Shown: positions 19,093 through 25,676 of the stretch, in pieces | Numbering within the stretch: the first letter of the stretch is position 1 | Layout: every line of letters begins with the position of its first letter | Assembly: GCF_035994945.1 (NCBI RefSeq) | Contig: NZ_CP108677.1 | Coordinates: forward strand, 6,944,001-7,008,000 | From: Streptomyces sp. NBC_01216 | Lineage (GTDB): Bacteria; Actinomycetota; Actinomycetes; Streptomycetales; Streptomycetaceae | Direction: 5' to 3' | DNA length: 64,000 bases | Translations under genes and position numbers: made by a program | The notes under the pieces: generated by a model | The model's input: only the letters and a program-made list of their open reading frames with translations | The model's database searches: none | What the model was told of the DNA's origin: nothing

Positions 19093-20210
19093 ACTGTGTC
19101 GTCTCCATTTCCGTGTTGACAGTAGGTGTTCAGTGGTGCCTTCGCTTCCTGGTACGCCTTAGCGAGTGGCCGACATACCCGGCATGTAGCCGAGAGTTGG
19201 CAGCCGCTACAGCCACCGGAGCGAAGCATTTGGGCATCTGCGATTGCCGGCAGACGCGAAAGGCCGTCCAATCCCTCAGCCATAAGGCTTACAGGGTTTT
19301 CACGGCCAACCTTGCACATGGTGGCGAACCCGTGGGGGTCCACGTGAAAGAACGTGTGTCCAGCCGGGCAGCCCTGAAAGACCGTGGACTTATCCAGGAA
19401 GCCGGGAGCCTGAGCGGCGAGCGGTTCAGGGTTGCCGTCATAGGTGGGCGAGATGTTCGCGTATTCGGTGTACGCCGCTGCGTACTCTCGTGCGATTTCT
19501 CGCATGGTCTCAACTTCGTGCGCGTTGTGCTTGGTGACGATCAACGCGAGTTCGAGCGAGACGCCCGCCTCCTTGGCTGCTTTGAGCCCTTTCATGAGAA
19601 GCCGGTAAGCCCCCGGCTTGCGCGTGAGGGAATCGAAACTCTCGGCACTTGCGCCGTACAGGGAGACCGTCACCTTGTGCGGGGGCAGCGAAGAAAGAAG
19701 CTCGATGGTTTCCGGTCGGTGCAGTCGAGACCCGTTCGTCAGAATCTCGATGAGCATTCCCAACCTGAAGGCCGTCCGATAGGCGTGCGGGAAGTCCTGG
19801 TCAATGGTGGGCTCTCCGCCGGTGAACTGGAGCCACAGCACCCCCGCGTCACGGAGCATGGAGAGCAGACGGTCCTTCTCTTCGCACGGCAGTCCCTCAA
19901 ATTTCCGTTCGGCAAGGTAGCAGTGCTCACAGTTGAAGTTGCAGCCCTTGTTGATCTCCCACGTTGCCCGGCTGTAATTCAGCGGGGTGAGGGGGCGAAC
20001 CAGAACGGTTCCCTTGGCTCGGCACCCGGCAAGGTCAATCCCCCATGCCTGCCGTGCAGCGTCGGCCATCCATCCCGGTACCGCCTGCCCGCTGGCCACG
20101 GCACCGGCAAGCTCCTGGTGCATGGCGTACGGAACGTGCATTCCCTTACGCGCACCGGGGCGCGCAATGATGAACTTGTCACCTTGCGGACTGGCAATGA
20201 CCTGATGCAT
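19089..20210 (-). CDS. Radical SAM protein with SPASM-type C-terminal cluster domain (RiPP maturase-like)
   Basis: A 373-residue iron-sulfur enzyme. The radical SAM motif is CNFNCEHC (Cys90, Cys94, Cys97), followed by the SAM-binding glycines in LWLQFTGGEPTIDQDF. The barrel continues with EILTNGSRL and KVTVSLYGASAESFDSLTR. The C-terminal region has the spaced cysteines of a SPASM domain: GCPAGHTF, ATMCKVG, GGCSGCQLSATCRVC and a last TYCQHG, enough for two auxiliary 4Fe-4S clusters. Residues 1-75 could be a peptide-recognition region. The start has an excellent ribosome site (GGAGGA, 7 bases before ATG). It overlaps the peptide gene by four bases. Enzymes of this build modify ribosomal peptides, usually at Cys, Tyr or Asp side chains. 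Confidence 0.9.
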   Translation of the reverse strand: MHQVIASPQGDKFIIARPGARKGMHVPYAMHQELAGAVASGQAVPGWMADAARQAWGIDLAGCRAKGTVLVRPLTPLNYSRATWEINKGCNFNCEHCYLAERKFEGLPCEEKDRLLSMLRDAGVLWLQFTGGEPTIDQDFPHAYRTAFRLGMLIEILTNGSRLHRPETIELLSSLPPHKVTVSLYGASAESFDSLTRKPGAYRLLMKGLKAAKEAGVSLELALIVTKHNAHEVETMREIAREYAAAYTEYANISPTYDGNPEPLAAQAPGFLDKSTVFQGCPAGHTFFHVDPHGFATMCKVGRENPVSLMAEGLDGLSRLPAIADAQMLRSGGCSGCQLSATCRVCRPLAKAYQEAKAPLNTYCQHGNGDDTV

Positions 20211-20237
20211 TGGGGATTCCTCCGGGGTTGTGGTTCC

Positions 20238-20275
20238 CCGCCCGACTACGGCTGTCCGTTCACGTAGCCGGGCGG
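20238..20275 (-). promoter_or_regulatory. Leader hairpin before the radical SAM gene
   Basis: CCGCCCG (20238-20244) pairs with CGGGCGG (20269-20275), and after one mismatch CTACG pairs with CGTAG. A second, wider pairing joins CCGCCCCTG near 20283 with CAGGGGCGG near 20340. The structures lie between the small-gene chain and the radical SAM start, so they may end the first transcript or attenuate the second. Confidence 0.45.
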
Positions 20276-20352
20276 AGGATTGCCCCGCCCCTGCCTTGAG
20301 TGGATTTCCGTGGGAACTGGAGATCCGGTTAGACCCGACAGGGGCGGAAGTT

Positions 20353-20457
20353 TCAGAGGCGAATTGCCGTTCCGATGACGAAACCGCATGATCCGCTGAT
20401 AGCGATGATCAGCAACGGTCCCGCGTAGGCGGCAATTCGGCAGTAGAGGGTTCTCAC
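20353..20457 (-). CDS. 34-residue membrane peptide at the end of an overlapping gene chain
   Basis: The GTG at 20457 overlaps the stop of the preceding gene (GTGA). The product begins RTLYCRIAAYAGPLLIIAIS and ends GFVIGTAIRL, one membrane helix with a basic N-terminus. It is the last of four genes linked by 4-base overlaps. The coupling is the main evidence that it is real. Function unknown. Confidence 0.55.
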   Translation of the reverse strand: MRTLYCRIAAYAGPLLIIAISGSCGFVIGTAIRL

Positions 20458-20660
20458 GGTGCGTTCTCCTGGTCTCGACACCCGCGCTTGCATGACTCCC
20501 ACCGGCACGGGACGTGCTTGGAACCGGGCGGGAAGTAGACCACTCCGGATTTCACGTCCAGCGCTCCCCCGTATTCGGTCCACCAACCTTCGGGACTGTT
20601 TTCGTACGGGGTTCCGGCGAAGGGGTCCACGGTGGCCTTCTCTACCGTCTGAGCGTTCAC
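20454..20660 (-). CDS. Hypothetical protein in overlapping gene chain
   Basis: A 68-residue soluble protein (MNAQTVEKATVDPFAGTPYE start, VPCRWESCKRGCRDQENAP end) with three cysteines in the tail. Its ATG overlaps the previous stop as ATGA and its own stop overlaps the next GTG. No family was recognised. The pattern 'PFAGTPYENSPEGWWTEYGG' is well-formed, not shadow sequence. Confidence 0.65.
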   Translation of the reverse strand: MNAQTVEKATVDPFAGTPYENSPEGWWTEYGGALDVKSGVVYFPPGSKHVPCRWESCKRGCRDQENAP

Positions 20661-20860
20661 AGCAGCCGCCCCAGCGTGCCCAGCCGACGCCGACTCTCGA
20701 AGTCCTCGCGGATGCGCTCACGGAGCGCCGTAAGGGTCGGGCTGTCCGCCTCTTCCCGCTCGTGCTGGACGTTTGGGGGCCTCTTGAGCTTGCAAGTCGG
20801 GTCGGGGCACTTGCACGGGCCGAAGCCTGCGGACGGCATCCGGCCCCATTCGACCGTCAC
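20657..20860 (-). CDS. Hypothetical small protein in overlapping gene chain
   Basis: A 67-residue protein starting at the GTG of 20860 (VTVEWGRMPSAGFGPCKCPD). It has a cysteine group FGPCKCPDPTCKLKRPP and a charged helical tail (ALRERIREDFESRRRLG), so it may be a small zinc-binding protein. The GTG overlaps the TGA of the preceding frame (GTGA) and the stop overlaps the next ATG. Function unknown. Confidence 0.65.
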   Translation of the reverse strand: MTVEWGRMPSAGFGPCKCPDPTCKLKRPPNVQHEREEADSPTLTALRERIREDFESRRRLGTLGRLL

Positions 20861-21098
20861 TGTTTCGCCCCCTCGTCCTGGTCGGCCCGGTGGGGGGGGT
20901 GCGCAGAGATCACCCGGTTGAAGTGGGTAACGCGCTGGGGGGGGCCTGTTGTGTCCGTGCGGCCGTCCGGCCCCGGTCCGCCGCGAAGCACACCCGGCAG
21001 TCAGGATGCGCCACGGGCTCAAGGGCCGGCCTGGCGGCTGCCGCCGCCAGCTCCTCTATGCCGCGCGTCCGGGCGGGGCTCGTCGGCCGGTCGGTCAT
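20857..21098 (-). pseudogene. Small cysteine-motif gene with a frameshift in a run of eight C
   Basis: From the ATG at 21098 the frame reads TDRPTSPARTRGIEELAAA and HPDCRVCFAADRGRT, then passes a C8 run (G8 at 20937-20944 on the plus strand) and stops early at PTSTG. With nine C the frame continues QRVTHFNRVISAHPPHRADQ and ends at a TGA that overlaps the next GTG as GTGA, matching the rest of the chain. The product would be a typical Streptomyces 'HPDCxVC' island protein. The lost base may be a true mutation, phase variation or a sequencing error. Confidence 0.6.
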
Positions 21099-21192
21099 GG
21101 TGTTGCCGTCCCCTTCGTCTGCGGGTACTGCTGTCTGTAATGACGCACTCACAGAGTCGGGCTTTGGCTCTACGCTCGATAGACGGCAGCGC

Positions 21193-21212
21193 TGGACACT
21201 GCAAACTGTCCA
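21193..21212. promoter_or_regulatory. Inverted repeat, possible operator of the HTH/DUF397 pair
   Basis: TGGACA and TGTCCA, a 6-base inverted repeat separated by eight bases, end 23 bases before the HTH gene start. The site lies in the shared control region of the HTH gene and the divergent small-gene chain. It probably binds the HTH protein; this is inferred from position only. Confidence 0.5.
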
Positions 21213-21235
21213 ACGATCAAAGGGCGTTCGTTCGC

Positions 21236-22066
21236 ATGAGTGTCGAAAACGAGAACGATGATCTGACCGACCCGTCAGCGTCTCCCTTGGTGCACTTTGG
21301 CAGCGAAGTGCGCATTGAGCGTGAACGTCTCGGTTTGTCCCGCAAGGAGTTAGGCGCGGAAGCGCACTGCGGGTACTCCCTGGTGGCCAAGATCGAAGCA
21401 GGCGAGCGCGTACCCGCGTTGGAGTTCGCGGAAGCGTGCGACCGCGTGTTCCCCAACGCCAACGGGCGCTTCGTTCGACTCTGGCCGTTGGCGCTTCGCT
21501 ATGCGTTCCCGCCCTGGTTCCGTCGGTACGTGGAACTGGAGGCGAAGGCGACCGTGGTCCGGATGTTCCACCCCACGCTCCTGCCGGGGTTGGTGCAGAC
21601 GCGCCCCTACGCCGAAGCGGTCTTGCGCACGGGGCGGCCGTCCAACCTTGAGGACTTGCTGACTGCCCGGATGGAGCGGCAACGCATCCTCACCCGCGAA
21701 GACGGCCCCGCTCGCTTGTGGTTGGTGTTGAACGAGAGCGCCCTACGCAACCCCGTTGGTGACGCTGCCGCCATGCGCGCTCAGCTTGAGCACTTGCGGG
21801 ACCTTGCGGAGATCCCCCGGCACCGGGTGCAACTCGTTCCCCAGCGCAAGGCGAACAACCTGGTGGTCAGCCCCTTCGGTTTGCTCGGGTTCAAGGAAGG
21901 GGCCGACGTGGTGCACGTGGACGGCTTCCCAAGGGGGTACATCCTTGCTGAGGAAGCGGACGTTGCGGCGGCACAGGATGCCTATGATCTGCTGACCGCC
22001 ATGGCTGCGCCGCCGGATGAGACGGCAGACATGATCAACACCATTGCGAAGGACTGTTACTCATGA
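21236..22066 (+). CDS. Scr1-type antitoxin-like helix-turn-helix regulator (DUF5753)
   Basis: A 276-residue protein with an N-terminal XRE helix-turn-helix (SEVRIERERLGLSRKELG, GYSLVAKIEAGERVPALEFA) and a DUF5753 domain (MFHPTLLPGLVQTRPYAEAV, RQRILTREDGPARLWLVLNE, VSPFGLLGFKEGADVVHVDG). It is the standard partner of DUF397 proteins, which Streptomyces carries in many copies and which have been described as toxin-antitoxin-like or developmental regulators. The start at 21236 is chosen by the domain onset. Its stop overlaps the DUF397 start by four bases (ATGA). Confidence 0.92.
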   Translation: MSVENENDDLTDPSASPLVHFGSEVRIERERLGLSRKELGAEAHCGYSLVAKIEAGERVPALEFAEACDRVFPNANGRFVRLWPLALRYAFPPWFRRYVELEAKATVVRMFHPTLLPGLVQTRPYAEAVLRTGRPSNLEDLLTARMERQRILTREDGPARLWLVLNESALRNPVGDAAAMRAQLEHLRDLAEIPRHRVQLVPQRKANNLVVSPFGLLGFKEGADVVHVDGFPRGYILAEEADVAAAQDAYDLLTAMAAPPDETADMINTIAKDCYS

Positions 22067-22266
22067 CGCACAACCTTGTTCCCGACTGGACCAGTTCGAG
22101 CTACAGCCAGAGCAACGGCGGTGAGTGCGTCGAGTGGGCCCCGGAGTACGCGCGCGCCACGGGTGACTTCCTGGTCCGTGACAGCAAAGACCCGAACGGC
22201 CCTCACCTCGCCCTGACTGCCGAAGGGTTCGCCGGTCTGGTGGCCTTCGCCAAGTCTCAGGGCTGA
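22063..22266 (+). CDS. DUF397 protein
   Basis: A 67-residue protein with the DUF397 pattern: WTSSSYSQSNGGECVEWAP, FLVRDSKDPNGPHLALTAEG and AGLVAFAKSQG. It is coupled by ATGA to the DUF5753 regulator. In the described Scr1/Scr2 pair from Streptomyces coelicolor the DUF397 partner behaves like a toxin; the function here is inferred from that. A bidirectional terminator follows at 22315. Confidence 0.93.
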   Translation: MTHNLVPDWTSSSYSQSNGGECVEWAPEYARATGDFLVRDSKDPNGPHLALTAEGFAGLVAFAKSQG

Positions 22267-22314
22267 TCGCTTCCGCAGCATGCGGGGGGGGGGAGGATCA
22301 AAACCCCCAAAAGG

Positions 22315-22364
22315 AAATGCCCCGCGCTCTGGCGTCCAATCCGACGCCAGCACACGGGGCATTT
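22315..22364. terminator. Two-level bidirectional terminator
   Basis: AAATGCCCC pairs with GGGGCATTT, and inside it CTGGCGTC pairs with GACGCCAG around a CAATCC loop. AT pairs at the base give U-tracts in both directions. It separates the DUF397 gene from the convergent HNH genes. Confidence 0.85.
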
Positions 22365-22442
22365 CTAGCTCCACAGAAACGCTCAAATGAGCCACGCGAG
22401 TTTTTTGCCTCCCTGCCGTGCTTCCAGGGCTCGGGGAGGGGG

Positions 22443-22838
22443 TCACCCCCTGGTCGGGGGCTCGGGCAAGCGAGGACGGACACGCTCGGCAGCCCATCCA
22501 CCGGGCTGGTGCTTCGCGGTCTCGCGGTTGTGACACGACGTACACAGCGGACGCAGCCGCGACCACGCATCCGGATCGGACACGCCACGCGCGAGCAGCG
22601 AACGACGCGACTCCGGGAAGTGGTCAGCCACCGTCGCCGGCTTCGTGCACAGCACGCACCACGGATGGGCGTAGAGGTAGCGGCGCCGGATGTTCGGCCA
22701 CCGTCGCCCGTACGCGCTCGTCCCCGGTGTCTCCCGCTGTGCGTTCGCCTCACGCTCGTGAGCGGCACAGCGGCCACCACGGGCAGTCAGCTCGGGGCAC
22801 CCGGGTACCGAGCAAGGGGGGCGGGGTCTACGCGGCAT
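22443..22838 (-). CDS. HNH endonuclease, phage type (second of two)
   Basis: A 131-residue nuclease. An N-terminal zinc knuckle (CSVPGCPELTARGGRCAAH) is followed by the HNH core: HPWCVLCTKPATVADHFPES, then LRPLCTSCHNRETAKHQPG. The cysteine pairs WCVLC and LCTSC hold the structural zinc; the histidines of ADHF and CHN fit the active site. Small HNH proteins with a 'GCPELTARGGRC' lead are common beside phage terminase genes, but no terminase is here. Its start overlaps the end of the first HNH gene by 11 bases. Confidence 0.88.
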   Translation of the reverse strand: MPRRPRPPCSVPGCPELTARGGRCAAHEREANAQRETPGTSAYGRRWPNIRRRYLYAHPWCVLCTKPATVADHFPESRRSLLARGVSDPDAWSRLRPLCTSCHNRETAKHQPGGWAAERVRPRLPEPPTRG

Positions 22839-23244
22839 GGTTACGGCAGCATCGGCAGCGGATCACCGCGCTAGTGGGCGGTGCGGTGTCTTCCGGACCG
22901 TCTGCGGAAGTGGCCTTCCCGAACTCCGTGCTCGTCTTGAGCTGGTGACACCCTCGGCACAGCACTTGAACGTTGCCGTCCGTGTCGGTCCCTCCCATCG
23001 AGAGGGGCCGCACGTGGTCCACGTCCACGTCCACCGCGGGGAAGTCGTTCAGGCACCAGTCACACCACGCGGTCCCCTTCCGCTCGATGATCCGGCGGAG
23101 CCGTGCAGCAGCATCGTTCCGGGCCGCTCGTCGTCGGCTCCGTGCTCGCCGTGTGCGGACGGTCGGTCGTCGCTCGTACGCCGCGTGGTGCGTCTTGCAG
23201 CGGCCCCGATGGGTCGCCGGCTCCGTGCAGTCGATACAGCGCAT
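22828..23244 (-). CDS. HNH endonuclease (first of two)
   Basis: A 138-residue nuclease from the ATG at 23244. It opens with a zinc knuckle (MRCIDCTEPATHRGRCKTHH) and an arginine-rich linker. The HNH motif follows: TAWCDWCLNDFPAVDVDVDH, VRPLSMGGTDTDGNVQVLCR and GCHQLKTSTEF (DH ... N ... H). A CRCC pair ends the protein. Upstream in-frame codons are inside the tRNA gene and were excluded. Two different HNH proteins in tandem suggest phage descent of this part of the island. Confidence 0.87.
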   Translation of the reverse strand: MRCIDCTEPATHRGRCKTHHAAYERRPTVRTRRARSRRRAARNDAAARLRRIIERKGTAWCDWCLNDFPAVDVDVDHVRPLSMGGTDTDGNVQVLCRGCHQLKTSTEFGKATSADGPEDTAPPTSAVIRCRCCRNHAA

Positions 23245-23286
23245 GGCGCCCCCTCGATGTCGTCGGCCTGGTCGTCGTTCTCTGCG

Positions 23287-23360
23287 TGCCCACCCCCGGA
23301 CTCGAACCGGGAACCTTCGCGGTCTAAGCGCGACGCCTCTTGCCATTGGGCTAGGCGGGC
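23287..23360 (-). tRNA. tRNA, class I fold, anticodon UAG
   Basis: 74 bases with a full cloverleaf: acceptor GCCCGCC/GGTGGGC (one G-U) with discriminator A, a three-pair D stem with G18G19, anticodon stem TCGCG/CGCGA, 5-base variable loop AGGTT, and T arm CCCGG-TTCGAGT-CCGGG. The 7-base loop CTTAGAC places TAG at 34-36 (23324-23326 on the plus strand), which reads CUA leucine codons. Leucine tRNAs of bacteria have a long variable arm; this one does not. No CCA is encoded. Its amino acid is therefore uncertain. Confidence 0.85.
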
Positions 23361-23413
23361 TCCGATGGGGTGAGGGACCGTTTCCCCACCCCGGGGCATT
23401 CGTTCAGCAAGAC

Positions 23414-23588
23414 ATGAAGAAGATCGTTACTGCCGCAGCACTCGCCCTCTCGGCGCTCGCTCTCGCCGCTCCCGCCCACGCCGCAGATGACCCGGACCTC
23501 TCCGGTGCCATCAGCGCGGCCGACAACTGGTCGCACGTCCCTGGCCTCACCCCCGTGGCCCCGACCGTGGACCAGGCAGCCGCAGGTA
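23414..23588 (+). pseudogene. Small secreted protein, cut by IS630 copy 2
   Basis: From the ATG at 23414 the frame gives a clear signal peptide (MKKIVTAAALALSALALAAP, cleavage near AHAAD) and a short mature part (DPDLSGAISAADNWSHVPGL). After residue 58 the IS begins and the frame runs into transposon sequence until 23689. Removing the IS gives a frame that continues into the tRNA-like gene without a close stop, so sequence beyond the IS was probably also lost or changed. It resembles small exported Streptomyces proteins of unknown role. Confidence 0.65.
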
Positions 23589-24698
23589 TTGAGCCGAAAC
23601 TGATGGGTTTCCTACTGGATCGTGTAGCGGACGTGGCGGCCGTGGAAGTAGCCGGACACGATGTGGGGTTGGCGCTGTCGGCGGTGTAGGAAGCGCCGGG
23701 TTTCGCGGGCGAGGTCGTCGATCGAGGTGGCGCGGGCCGCGTGGATGTGGTGTTTGAGGTCGGCGTTCAGCAGCTCGTCGGGGTTGAGTTCAGGGCTGTA
23801 GCCGGGCATCAGGTGCAGCTCGATCCGCTCGGCGTTCTCGACGAGCCACTCCTTGACGGCCTTGCTGCGATGGACCGGGTGCCGGTCGACGATGACATGA
23901 ACCTTGCGGCGGGCCTGCGCGGCGAGGCGGTCGAGGAACGCGCAGAACACCTTCGCGGTGAACTTCCCGGGGAAGACGGTGAACCACAGCGCGCCCCGCG
24001 AAGCGACCGCGGACATGATGTTGACCCTGAAGCGGCGGCCGTTGACCCGCACGATCGGGGTGTGCCCGGCGGGGGCCCAGGAGCGTCCGGGCGGAGCGGT
24101 GTCGGACCGCAGGCCGCACTGGTCGGCCCAGACCAGCTCGGCCTTCTCCCGTCGGGCCCGTGCGGCGATCGCCGGGTACTCCTCCTCCAGCCAGGCCCGC
24201 ACCTGTGCGGGCTGCTGCCGGTAGGAGCGGCGGGCGGGACGCTGCGGCGTGAAGCCATGCCGACGCAGCCATTTGCCCACCCCCTGTTCCGTCATCGACA
24301 CCCCACACACCAGCCGGATCAAGGCTCTCGTCGAGGCACGGGTCCACATCACCCCGTTCTGCCCCAGGTCGGCCGGGGTGTAGTCCCGCATCGCCCGCAA
24401 CACCGCACCGCGTGCGCAGCTATCGAGCAACTCGCCTTTCCCCGCCCGCGATTCACGCTCCGCCGCCAGCAGCGCCGGCCTGCCACCAGCCTTGAAGGCC
24501 CGCCACCAGGTGCCCACCGACCTTTCGGACACGCCGAACATCTCCGCGGCCCGGCCGTACGTCGCCACCCGCCCCGACTCCAGCGCCGCAACCACCCGCA
24601 GCCGAAGATCCTCCTGCGCATCCGGCGACAGCCGACGCATATCCCCACCCTCGATCACACCCGATCAACGACCAGGCAACCGATGAGTTTCGGCTCAA
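23589..24698. mobile_element. IS630-family insertion sequence, copy 2 (inverted)
   Basis: 1110 bases with the same ends as copy 1 and TA on both sides (23587-23588, 24699-24700). Transposase reads leftward. Its 5'-side flank is TATCGCCCGCAC on the plus strand, the same 12 bases (in reverse complement) that flank the corresponding end of copy 1. Confidence 0.93.
23612..24658 (-). CDS. IS630-family DDE transposase, copy 2
   Basis: A 348-residue enzyme identical in protein sequence to that at 16471-17517, with the same HTH (ATYGRAAEMFGVSERSVGTW) and DDE motifs (ELVWADQCG, VIVDRHPVH, PELNPDELLNAD). It is intact, so both copies may still move. The coding strand is opposite to copy 1, so recombination between them could invert the 6 kb holding the radical SAM and HNH genes. 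Confidence 0.93.
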   Translation of the reverse strand: MIEGGDMRRLSPDAQEDLRLRVVAALESGRVATYGRAAEMFGVSERSVGTWWRAFKAGGRPALLAAERESRAGKGELLDSCARGAVLRAMRDYTPADLGQNGVMWTRASTRALIRLVCGVSMTEQGVGKWLRRHGFTPQRPARRSYRQQPAQVRAWLEEEYPAIAARARREKAELVWADQCGLRSDTAPPGRSWAPAGHTPIVRVNGRRFRVNIMSAVASRGALWFTVFPGKFTAKVFCAFLDRLAAQARRKVHVIVDRHPVHRSKAVKEWLVENAERIELHLMPGYSPELNPDELLNADLKHHIHAARATSIDDLARETRRFLHRRQRQPHIVSGYFHGRHVRYTIQ

Positions 24699-24755
24699 TA
24701 TCGCCCGCACTTACCCCGCCTGTCGGCAGCGCCGTACTCCCGCAGCCGTAACCCG

Positions 24756-24848
24756 TGCCCACCCCGGGACTCGAACCCGGAACTCTGCGGCCGATATCCC
24801 CGAACCGGGGCCGGTACCGCGCACCTCTACCGATTGGGTCAGGTGGGC
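24756..24848 (-). tRNA. tRNA-like gene without a normal anticodon arm
   Basis: 93 bases. Acceptor GCCCACC/GGTGGGC, a D arm with GG (ACC-CAATCGGTAGA-GGT), variable GAGTT and T arm CCGGG-TTCGAGT-CCCGG with discriminator A are all intact. The middle is not a 5+7+5 anticodon arm but a longer rod of about 38 bases, in which GCGG/CCGC, CCG/CGG and CCCC/GGGG pair in turn around a GGTTC tip. It closely resembles the tRNA at 23287 in its acceptor and T arm. It may be a pseudo-tRNA, a tRNA with an expanded arm, or a tRNA mimic. Identity cannot be assigned. Confidence 0.55.
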
Positions 24849-25057
24849 TCTGGTGGCAGGCGATCCGCATCACCCCCGCCTCGGGCACCCCGACCTGTCG
24901 CCGTTCGGTGCCGTTCCCCGTCGTCCTGGTGGCCCTCGCCGGCTCGGCCGGGTCGGGCCACTCCAGAAGTTGCCGATTCGCCCCGTGAGCGAGTTTCTCT
25001 AGGGCATGATCGTTAACGGTGCGGGCAGCAGGCCCGCCCATAGCACCTGGAGCGAAT

Positions 25058-25270
25058 ATGTCCGAACGTCAGAATGGCGTAGTGAAGTGGTACAGCGATG
25101 AGAAGGGCTACGGGTACATCACACCTGAGAACGGCCCGGACCTGATGGCTATGCGCGCGCGCATTCAGAACTATGGTGCTGTGCCGATCGTCGAAGGCAT
25201 GCCTGTCACGTTCGTAGCGACGCAGACTCATCAGGGCGTTCTGGCTGACCAGGTTATTCTCGGAGGCTGA
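25058..25270 (+). CDS. Divergent cold-shock-domain-like protein
   Basis: A 70-residue protein from the ATG at 25058, with GGAG six bases upstream. GVVKWYSDEKGYGYITPENG matches cold-shock RNP-1 (KGYGYI), and EGMPVTFVATQTHQGVLADQ with VILGG matches the closing strands. The RNP-2 segment (normally DVFVHxSAI) is replaced by DLMAMRARIQNYGAVPI, so the usual aromatic and histidine contacts are missing. It may bind nucleic acid with altered specificity. It is read alone between the tRNA-like gene and the recombinase. Confidence 0.8.
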   Translation: MSERQNGVVKWYSDEKGYGYITPENGPDLMAMRARIQNYGAVPIVEGMPVTFVATQTHQGVLADQVILGG

Positions 25271-25676
25271 TCCTCCCCGCTCGGGGACTGCACGCGCTTA
25301 CAACCCCTTCCGGCGACTCGTAGACGAGCCGGTTACTCATGGGCGGTGTGGTCTCCCCGCGCTCTGCCTCACGACCCCTGCGGCCACCCTCGCGGGTGCG
25401 TGGTGCACGGGCAGAGCTGGTGTGAGGGTCGGGCACTCAGTCCGCCGATTCCGGGCTAGCGGGGTGCGCGGTAATCCCTGTCCCTCTGGAAGTAGTAGGG
25501 ACGGAGGGATTCCCGAGCCCGGCCCATGACGACATGGCGGTTGGGATGCCGTCTTGGGTTTCTCTCTTATTTTTTATGTGTAATGCGAGAACAACCCTTA
25601 ACCGTCATACCGTCATGGCTCCGCCCGCTGGTCGCCCCGCTGCGGGCACAAAAGAGCCCCGGCGGGTCTCGGAGAC
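25271..25676. other. Intergenic region with a recombinase terminator
   Basis: About 400 bases with no credible gene. An AT-richer patch around 25545-25615 (TTCTCTTATTTTTTATGTG and two CCGTCAT copies) could hold a promoter. At 25655-25687 AGCCCCGG pairs with CCGGGGCT and GGTCTC with GAGACC, an intrinsic terminator for the minus-strand recombinase gene that ends at 25677. Confidence 0.6.

Noticed and set aside
20459..21235. In-frame extension of the HTH regulator back to 20459
   Set aside because: The DUF5753 family starts near the XRE domain. The extension is antisense to the small-gene chain and has no ribosome site.
16431..24698. The two IS630 copies as ends of one composite transposon
   Set aside because: Each copy has its own TA on both sides, and copy 1 removal restores a gene by itself, so they are independent insertions.
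24756..24848. Reading the tip loop CGGTTCG as an anticodon loop (GTT, Asn)
   Set aside because: Position 33 would be G instead of U, and the arm would be far too long, so no anticodon can be assigned.
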